Assembly: GCF_036417845.1 (NCBI RefSeq)
Contig: NC_089980.1
Location: 44,328,501 to 44,392,500 of the forward strand
From: Apteryx mantelli
Lineage: Eukaryota; Chordata; Aves; Apterygiformes; Apterygidae
Direction: 5' to 3'
DNA: 64,000 nucleotides
Notes under the pieces: generated by a model
The model's input: only the letters and a program-made list of their open reading frames with translations
What the model was told of the DNA's origin: nothing
Databases searched by the model: none
Made by a program: the position numbers and the translations under genes
Shown: positions 55,521 to 64,000 of the stretch, piece by piece
Position numbering within the stretch: the stretch's first letter is position 1
How the letters are laid out: every line of letters begins with the position of its first letter

Positions 55521-58500
55521 TATTGTCTCCTTGCTCTGGAACTCCTTCGTATTCACAGCCTGAGAGGCTGAAGAGCCCTCTTTCTGTCCCATCATGGCCA
55601 AATGTGTAAAACCCCATGCCCTGACATCCCAGCTTGTCCTCTCATTCCCCATTTCCTTCCTTCCAGCATGGCTGCTTCCACTAATGTCCAAATTGTCTAG
55701 AGCAGAAGGGGGGAGGGGGGGAAGCTATTTTTTTATAAACGCGATAGTTTAACAAGCATCAATTGTTATATGATGAACTCCCACTTTTCCTGTTTACATC
55801 AACACACATTCAAACATTCTAGCTCTCTTGTTTGGGCATACTGGGACACACACTCGAGCCTTGTTGCCAGACTTGCTGCAGATCATCAGTACTAGTGTCA
55901 AGGCTTATCTGGCTCTTGGCAAACACCACCACACAACAAACATGGCCTTTGTGTCTCGTCACTGTTACGGGGTATTTTGAAAAGGTCTCCTGCATAAAGC
56001 ATTTGAGTATCTCAGAACTTCACCAAACAGCCATATCACCTAGAAAGCCTCTTGTATTCTCACCAGGGAAGGTGACCCACAGCTGCCAAGTGCAATGGCA
56101 AGCTCCATTATGTGTTGGAAAAGAGGTTTCCTAACATCTGCTTTTTCAGATCATGGCACAGAAGGACATGTGCTGCAAGCAGGAGATAAGGTCAGAATCT
56201 CTTAACCAGGACAATTTGCTTTTTATCAATGGAGAAAGCACAGCCATACCACCTCATCTCACACACTGGGTCAGTCTGTTCCTAGAATGTCTTTTGCTTA
56301 GCTCTTCCAAAGCATCCCAATCAGCTCAGAGGTGCTAGCTCAATACTCCACACAAAGTGCTAGGCAGCATTAGGTTTACCTGGCTTAAAACAGAACCTGG
56401 ACAACACGGATTAATGCCAGACAATGCTGCTCATTTAGGGAGCAAACTGAGCAAACTCTCCAATCATCAAACTGTGAGAGCTTTCAGACTCTGCTTGCTC
56501 TTTGAAAGCCATTGCCACGCTCCAGAGAGCTCAGTGGCTTCTCCATAACCCTAGCTGCTCATTTGACTCCTAGGCACTCCCCTGTGCTCCCTTCTGTGCC
56601 CATTACTGGCCTAACAGAACAGAAAACCAAATGCCCAGGGCTCCATTCTGTCAGCACATCCTACATGGCCTTTCTGGCATTAGTTACCAGTCACTCCCTC
56701 CTATTTTATAGAGGAAGAGGAGGTAAAGTCATAGGTCCCCTGCTAAACATCATCCTAGCAGGTGGTATATCCCAGATATGCCAACGCACAGCTCCTCCTC
56801 TGATCACAGCCACATGCCATCCCCTCTGTGCTGTACAGAGCCAACCCCTGACAGGGACATCCCCTCCTCACCCTCCACAACCTGGGATGGACAGCAGAGG
56901 TCACAGCCATTTCTTAAGCGAGAACTCTTAAGCCAGGCTCCAGAGAAGAAATGGTTTTCCCTTTCCTCCACCATCCATCTCCCTCACCACTGCAGGAGCC
57001 CAGAGGAGGAGGAAGGAGTGGCACGTGTGGCCTCATCTCAGGCAACACTCACAGCACAGGAGGTGGCTCCCTGGAGTTGGGGCCAGTGGCAGGGCAGAGA
57101 CCACCCCTGGATGGAGTGGGGAGCAGTCCACTCTGAACACAGCTGCCTTAAGCAAAGGGGAAAGAAAGGTTAGTCTGAGCGAGAGGAATACGTCCAGACA
57201 TTAGCAGGACTGGAGCCTTCAGAGCAAACCTTCCCTGCTCCCGGCTATATTTAGCTCCTCCATGTTCTCAAATGGAAAAGTACAAGGATGCAGGAAGGTA
57301 ACACCTCCTCCAACCTTTTCTACACAGCTGGTCCCACTGCTGCCAACCTGCCCATTTGTTTATGCTTGAGGCCTGTCACTGTAATCTTGCCACAACCCTG
57401 TAAGCAAGCAGGAGGGCTGGAATTTCACCCTGGCAGCCTGCCTTCCTCTTACGCCATCTAAGTGGCATCCCAATCAAAGCCTCTGAGGAATCCTGAAGCA
57501 CGGAAATAAGGCCTCCACTGAGGCTGTGGTGCCAGCCACTGTGCATCGCTGCTGGGAACTGACTGCTGGGTTCAGATGGCAGGGGGACAGGTCCTTTTAG
57601 AAGTGCCAGCCAATACTAGGTCCAAGATCAACCCTGGTGCAAGGAGTTTTGCTGGGCTCCATGTCATGCAAGCATCCTTCAGCTGACTCTGGCTTATTGC
57701 AGGCCCTCAGAAATCCATAGCCCAAGCCATGTTTTAGGTTTAGCGTTTGCTCTGAAAATGACACATGCCAATGGATGTATGCATGGTGTCTTTCACCTGG
57801 CTTCCCAGAGGGCAAAGCAAAGCAGCCCATGGGAGTTGTCTGCGTGTTTTTAAGAGTCTCACCTGGATGCTGGTGTGCATGCCTTTCCCTAGTCAGGGAG
57901 TCAGGGACTATTTCAACAGAAGGAAGCTGACAGGTATTCAGCCTTAAGTTTTACCCCACTACTGCTAGTTGCAGTGTCTTTGTCTCTATGGAAAGTACCT
58001 ATGGTCCTTCATGGATAACTGTAGCCAAAAACAGCTATGTGCATTTCATTCCTTCCTCCCGAATCCTAGTCGTTTTCAAGGCTCCTCTTCTAATGCCTTT
58101 CCTTGCTCCCATTTATGTTGCTAGCACTGGAAGCCTGTGGATGCCCCTCCAGGGCCAGGTGAAGAAGGGCTAGCACTTAGGCAGCTTCCCAGCCATGCCC
58201 ACAGCAGACCCTTTCCTGAGGGATCACCTCCACATGCCTGACAACATGACAGACTAGCTTGCAGCTTCTAGGCCCAGGTCCCACCACACCTGTGCTCAAC
58301 AGCATACAAAACTCCTCCCGATATAGCATCAGTTGCCTATTTATAACACTCTGTTTACCAACACAGAGGGCTCACTCATTGGAAGCAGAGGACTAGATAA
58401 GTCAAGGGGTTCAGGAGCTCCAGGCTGCTCATGCTCTTTCTCCTGTTATGGGAAGATCAGGAGACTGTGGGAGAGTTACTTAGGGCTGGATGCTACAAAG

Positions 58501-60960
58501 TAGCTGATCACCTGCAGCTCCCTTTCCAATGCAACCAGAGTTGAGAGCATGCTCAGCACTTTTTAAATCAGATTCTTAAGCTCTGGATAGATCTTCCCAT
58601 GAAAGGGCAAGAACAATATTGATTAGATCCACCACACAAGAGAGCCAGTGTCCCTTTTAGCATACTCCAGGCTTTGGAATCATGGAGTGTCAGCAGGTGT
58701 TGAAAAACAGGCTTAACATAAGGTCTCCAAAAAGCCTCCCGGCAGCTCCTGTGACCCTCTTCCAGCAGCTCCATGCAGGGCTGTTGGTTGCTAAAATGCT
58801 TTGATAGTGTTTCTTCGAGCAGTGCCCATCTCCTGTGGGGGGACTGTAACCCTGCCAGTTGGCGTTCCTCTGACAAGCTGGTGGAAATATGACCCCAGAT
58901 GCTCACTCCAGTCCCGCCTCCCTTCTGGCCAGCCATTTTGGTATTACATTTACTCAGCACCCATGAGAACAGTTAGATTTCAGTGATAGTATAAAGCAAG
59001 GACATCTGAATGCTGAGCACTACACACTGCCATCCTTCAGCAGTGAGCAGAGACAAGCACAATAAAGCTTGCTATGGGTCTCAAAGCGGGGGGGACGGGG
59101 GGGGGGGGGAAGAGTGACTACAAAACCCAGGGCCACATGAGTATCTCTAACATTTGGGACACCATCCAGGAGTTAGACTCCTGTGCAGCAGAAAGCAAAA
59201 AATAAGCATCTCCTAGGGCTGCTTAAATTCCGGAGACCTTACTCTGGTGTCTAAGGTGGCACCCCCTCTTGGGCAGCTGAGAATGGGCCCCCGAGTTTTA
59301 GAGCATGCAATGATGTTATTGAACTGAATACCCATATGGTGGCAGATCAGAGTCTTGAAACACATCCAGGCAAAATAACCGGTGCCAGCTCTTGGCTCCT
59401 CCCGAAGCCACCGCATTTTCCATTCCTCCCTCCTGGCTGAGCCCAGCTGTCTCTTGATGCCAGGCTCATTTTTAGAATCTCACATTTTCCTCTCCCTCTT
59501 GGAGAAAGTTATTGCTTTCCAGCTCTCAAATAGCTAAAGACCTTCCACTCTACCAAACTGGTAATGGACCCTCTGGCTCCATTCCTCTTTGTGATTTCCT
59601 GGATCCATCCATTACACTTAACCAGCTCCAAAGAGGCTAGCATATGTGGGAGAGGATATGCACTTACATTAAGAGGTTGGATCAATTTCCTTGTCTTTAC
59701 CTCACCTAATGGGCATAAGGATGATTGTCCCAGTGGCTTTACCAAAAAGCCTCAGCCACGGTTTGATGTTTGTTCAGTCACAGCCAGACTTGGAGTCAAG
59801 AGGCCTGCCTGGAGCTCACCACATTAGCAATAGGAACACAGGACATCCTCGGGTGTAGGCCCCAGGAACTGCTGGCCAACCCAATAACAGGAGTTTCATC
59901 TATAAACCACCCTGCTCTGCTTGTCCTCATGCCCTATTCCCTCAATACAGCTTCTCCTCCCTGAAGAATCAAGAACTTTGTGCAGTGTAGCCTTCACACC
60001 CACTGCTGTGCCACAAGAGGTGAAGCGCATCGCTTGCATGTGGGGTCTTTGTCGTAGCAGGGTTTTGCTGGGGGAACAACTCCTAGATGGCAACTGGGAA
60101 ACGACGAAGACTCCCTGCTACAGGGAACAGGGAAAACCCCTATAACTGCTCTAGTCTACCACAAAATCCTCCAGCTCCAAGTTTAGCTAACAAGGTAACC
60201 CCGAGCAAATACATGACCCAGGTGCCACCACTGCTGGCACTGGTAGCAGCCCCCCATCTGTCAGTGAGGACAGCTACGGAACAGTGCTTGGAAGGACACA
60301 GCAAGGAAGGGGCAGGAATGTACCAGCGGCACTGCCCATACCCCACACAGCGCACTGCAGCCCCTGTGCCAACAGCAACGCAGGATCCACGCCATGGGCA
60401 ACTGAGTGCTGCCAGCTCCCTACCTCTTCCCAGCCCTGCCTTCTTACCTCAGAGAGGTCAAAGACTCAGTCTCAGTGGCCTCAGGAAATGCAAGCTCACC
60501 TTGGTGTCCTGCTGCTGGGTCGTTGTTCTCCACCGGTTTCCCACGGTTTCACATGGCAGCTCCCCTCCGTGAAATGTGGCCCCACTGTTCCCATCTGTGC
60601 CCTGGCCCACCCACTCCTCCCTCAACTGATTCACCCCCCCCCCCCCCCCAGCACTGACTCACTCCCTGCACTCTTCCCCTCTACCGTTCATGTGCTCATC
60701 CAGCTCACCTCCTCCCACCATCAGAAATCCCTACCGCACCAAGTCACAGGTTGCTATATTGGCACCTACACAATGCCGGAGTTGAGTAAGCTGCCAGCCT
60801 TGCACAAACTTGGGCACTGCTGCTCCACATACCTCCTCGTTCACTCACAGACCCAGGGATTGCACTGATATGTGCCGCTGCTCCCGTGTCAGCTCCGCCT
60901 CACCGAGGAAGCAACCACGAGATGAATATTTGGGTCTCAGATTACTCTGTTGTAGAGACC
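55521..60960. other. Non-coding stretch, nothing recognised
   Basis: Homopolymers: G13 at 59097-59109 and C16 at 60634-60649. Open frames show no family signature. Confidence 0.55.
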
Positions 60961-60969
60961 GGCAGAGGA

Positions 60970-61115
60970 GTGGTGTGGGTCTGTGATGCAGGAAAACCTG
61001 GGTCTATTCTGAATCTCACCACTGATGTACTGTGCAACTGTAGGCACATCACTCATACGCCCCATGCCTCAGTTTCCCTGTCTGTCAAAGAGGAAAATGA
61101 CATTCAACTCTCCCA
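60970..61115 (+). mobile_element. MIR/CORE-SINE relic (best-preserved in the window)
   Basis: CCTGGGTCTATTCTGAATCT, CTGTGCAACTGTAGGCACAT, CATGCCTCAGTTTCCCTGTC and TGTCAAAGAGGAAAATGA follow the MIR core from the CCTGGGTTC motif to the CTGTAAAATGG motif. Confidence 0.7.
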
Positions 61116-64000
61116 GGGAGACCACACCATTAATTCACTCCATTTTCCAGATTAAATGTAATAGCAGCACACAAATATTTCTTCTTGTTCAAGCCTCAAT
61201 CTGTGGTCAGCTGGAATCCTTGCTCAGTTACTAGGGATGAAGGGTATGTCCTGGAACTGTCCCCCCATTTCTGTCAATAAGATTTGGCGAAGCAGCAGGG
61301 ATTGTCATTGCCCTGCTGTTCCTTCTTCCTCTAGGGCTTTTACATACTGTTTTTAAGGATTTACCCTTCTCTGGTACAAGTAACACTTGTCTTGTCACTG
61401 CTCAAGAGTTTCACAAGCCACAGGATTAAAACCAAAACAATTTCTGTTTCCCCCCCCCCCCCAGCTGCTCACAGGACTCTGAGTAGCTATAACAAAACTG
61501 ATCAGCACAAACTTCACTCTGCCTCCAACAACTCAGATGAGCTCTGAGTAGCCACAGAGATGCTGGAATGGCTCCCTGTCTGTAGATTCAGGAAGGCAGC
61601 ATTTAGAAAGTTTTGCCACCACTAGTTTTATTTTTTTGTCAAAGATTAATGCTTAGGCTCTTCAGGATTAGGTGCGTTCCCTGCACACGCACCTCTGCTC
61701 TCAAGGAAGAGGATAGTTGAACTGGCCGGTGAGTTTGTCACGCCATGGGGTTGAGTGCCCTGCTCTGCATCAGGCAAACTGCAGTGAAAAAGGGACTAAC
61801 ACACATGAGCCCACCCAGGAGCAAAGGTCTCTGGGATGTCAGCCCCATGTCAGCAGGAGTCGTAAATACTCTACATGGCAATGAAGAGGACTCTCACCCA
61901 CAAAAGACCAAGCCTTTCCTCACTACACACACAGCCATGTGAGGGATATTTTTCAAGCAGTGAGAATGAATGAAAAAAATACTTTGTCCTGAGGGGAAGA
62001 GTAACTTTCAGCATTGAGCACTCAGACTCCTTCCCTCCTGCACTGTATTCACAACATATCCCTGCACTGTACTCCTAGAATCACTCCTGTACATCAGGCT
62101 GTGTGATGCAGAGATACTAGATCTCTCCCACTGGAGCTAATACCACATTGCTGCAGCGAACAACCTTTGCACAATAGGGTTAATTCAAAAATCAGTTTGC
62201 CTCACTGTAGACAGAATCACCCAACCCTGACAGCTGGTGTCAGAAGAGGCTTCTACTATTTCCACCAACTGCCCAGTGCATGTGGGACAGGACCACCAGC
62301 CACCCCCGTTGGGGGCAACAGCCCTGGTCCCATCACTGGATCAAATTCCTGGGTAGGAAGTGCCTCCTCAGCAGCCAGGGAGGGGGCTGGCCTGCTGGCC
62401 AAGGGACATGCCCTGAGCAGCCCAGCACCTCCCCAGCTCATGGCAAATAGCACGGGGAATGTACTGAATGGACCCCCTGCAGTTAACGCAGACAAGCCTT
62501 GTGTGCCAACAAACCTAGCATATCCATTTCAGCACAGTGGGTTCCTACCCAAGGATCGTGCCAGTGGCTCAAAGCACACAAGGTGTCTCTCATAAATGTC
62601 CCTCTCCACTGATGTTTGAGAGGCCAGCTGGCTAGCAGAGGCCGCGAAGAGGGTCTCCATTCCTGCCCTCTCCACTCCCTCGCTTGACACAGCCTCGGCA
62701 GCAGGGCTCCTAGCGCAGAACCAGTTACACTAGCATAGGCGATCAGCACAGTGCAGTCTCTTCAGGGAAGAGATCAGTGTCACTCTTCCCAACTGCTGCC
62801 CGAGTCACGGGAGCCCCTTGCTGGCCTCCTCCCGGCCCTGGCCTCACTGCCCACCCACATCTCAGCCGAAGGAAGTGTAGGGGGATCCTGGCGATGGTGG
62901 AGCCTGCTCCGACTCCCTCATCCTCTCTTTTGCAAGGAGCAGGGGGTGCTCCACTCAGTTCCCCCCCAGCCCCATTCCCTATCCACACACTTTTCATCTT
63001 GTATCTCTCATGCCTCTCTGCATCCAGCATTCTCCACTGTTTCCTTTTTTCCTTTAGTCCTTCTCTTCCTGAAAAGGGGTTCAGGTTTTGTTAAGGTCAG
63101 ACCAATGCCCAGCCCTACAGGGAGATCCCAACAGGGACAGTGACAATTGAAGGTTATACTTAGGGGCAGCACATAAGCCTGACCACTTTCTGTGGCCTCT
63201 TCTTGTTCTCCCCCAGCATCCACAGCCATCAGATTAGGATCATAAAAACTACATTCCTGCCTGTTCCCTTTGGTATTTGGTTTGGGCTCATTTTCCAGAA
63301 GACCGTCTAATCCTTTCTGTTTAACTGGCTGACGTTATTTGTCTCCCTGGTCTCATGTGGCGGCAAACCCCAGCACTCCTCTCCCTGCTCCATGGGAGGC
63401 AGGGAGTGCCTGCTGACAGAGGAAACCCTGGCAAGCCAAGGAGCCCCACCTCTAATGAACCTCCCTCCCTCCCTCCCTCTGCTCTGCTCCCCGCGGCGCT
63501 CAGCTGGCTCTTCTGGGGCCCTGTCTGCTCTCTGCAAGCGGTACCTACCTCTGTCAGCAAAGCACACTGCTCTGACTCAAAGGCATGCCAGGGTGCTGCA
63601 GTGCTGAGAAAGGAGCAGATTACTCCTCTGGCACCGCAAGCAGCAATACTCGTCAGCAGAATCTCGCCCCGGCCCTTCTCATGGGTTGGGTTACCAACAG
63701 ATGGGGAAGACATTTCTGTCCCACAATCCCAACACATGTCTTAAGAAAAAAGCAGGGGAAGATCAAAAACAGCCCCTCCTCTCTCCCCCAGCCATATCAA
63801 ACCTCAAACCCTCATCAATTCTGTAATCTGGCTGGCTCCTGCAGACAAAACAGGGGATTAAAACACAGCCACCCATCTCTAACTGGGGAGACAGAGCAGG
63901 AATAACAAGGCAGCTGGGCCTATGCTCCAGGCCACGAGGGCCCCAACTGCTTGGGTAGGAAGAGAGAGTGCTGCCTCAAACCTCTGTTTGGGGGCTCTGC
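61116..64000. other. Non-coding right end, nothing recognised
   Basis: It contains C13 at 61450-61462 and a (CTCC)5 run at 63461-63480. There is no CpG island, so the TMEM63B promoter is probably beyond the right edge. Confidence 0.5.

Overview
The window reads as a piece of bird chromosome (a crocodilian is the next best guess). The coding exons encode a calpain that matches, from memory, the chicken mu/m-calpain type (CAPN11). The interspersed repeats are CR1-type LINEs and a few decayed MIR/CORE-SINEs. The one clear CpG island carries GC-rich 5-bp tandem arrays of a kind familiar from avian genomes. There are two protein-coding genes, both on the minus strand, in the order TMEM63B then CAPN11. 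This is the same head-to-tail neighbour pair that I know from human 6p21.1.

Right part, about 15.06-38.75 kb: TMEM63B, a mechanosensitive/osmosensitive cation channel of the OSCA/TMEM63 family. I can join 23 coding exons with consistent splice phases from the ATG at 38733 to the TAG at 17605, giving a complete 829-residue protein. Its 3' UTR of about 2.5 kb runs down to a GU-rich polyadenylation region near 15.06 kb. A short 5' UTR piece starts the first coding exon, so at least one non-coding exon and the promoter lie further upstream. They were not located between 38.8 and 64 kb, which I read as 5' intron or upstream DNA with old CR1/MIR copies, homopolymer runs and no convincing gene.

Left part, about 0-12 kb: CAPN11. 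A CpG-island promoter (about 11.45-12.19 kb) with a predicted non-coding first exon is followed by a 4.5-kb first intron. Thirteen coding exons (7329 down to 24) then encode residues 1-526, covering the protease core with the Cys108/His265/Asn289 triad and the C2-like domain. The penta-EF-hand domain lies beyond the left edge. Only about 3 kb separates the TMEM63B 3' end from the CAPN11 promoter.

The most interesting signals are regulatory. A (CU)14 tract lies 30 nt below the 39-nt cassette exon of TMEM63B. The genomic CAG at the known Q/R editing site of TMEM63B is intact. A bulged stem is possible in an AT-rich block of the TMEM63B 3' UTR. Four separate 5-bp-period arrays lie around the CAPN11 promoter, and a possible second CAPN11 promoter lies near 8.4 kb. 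I did not find an undescribed multi-gene system.
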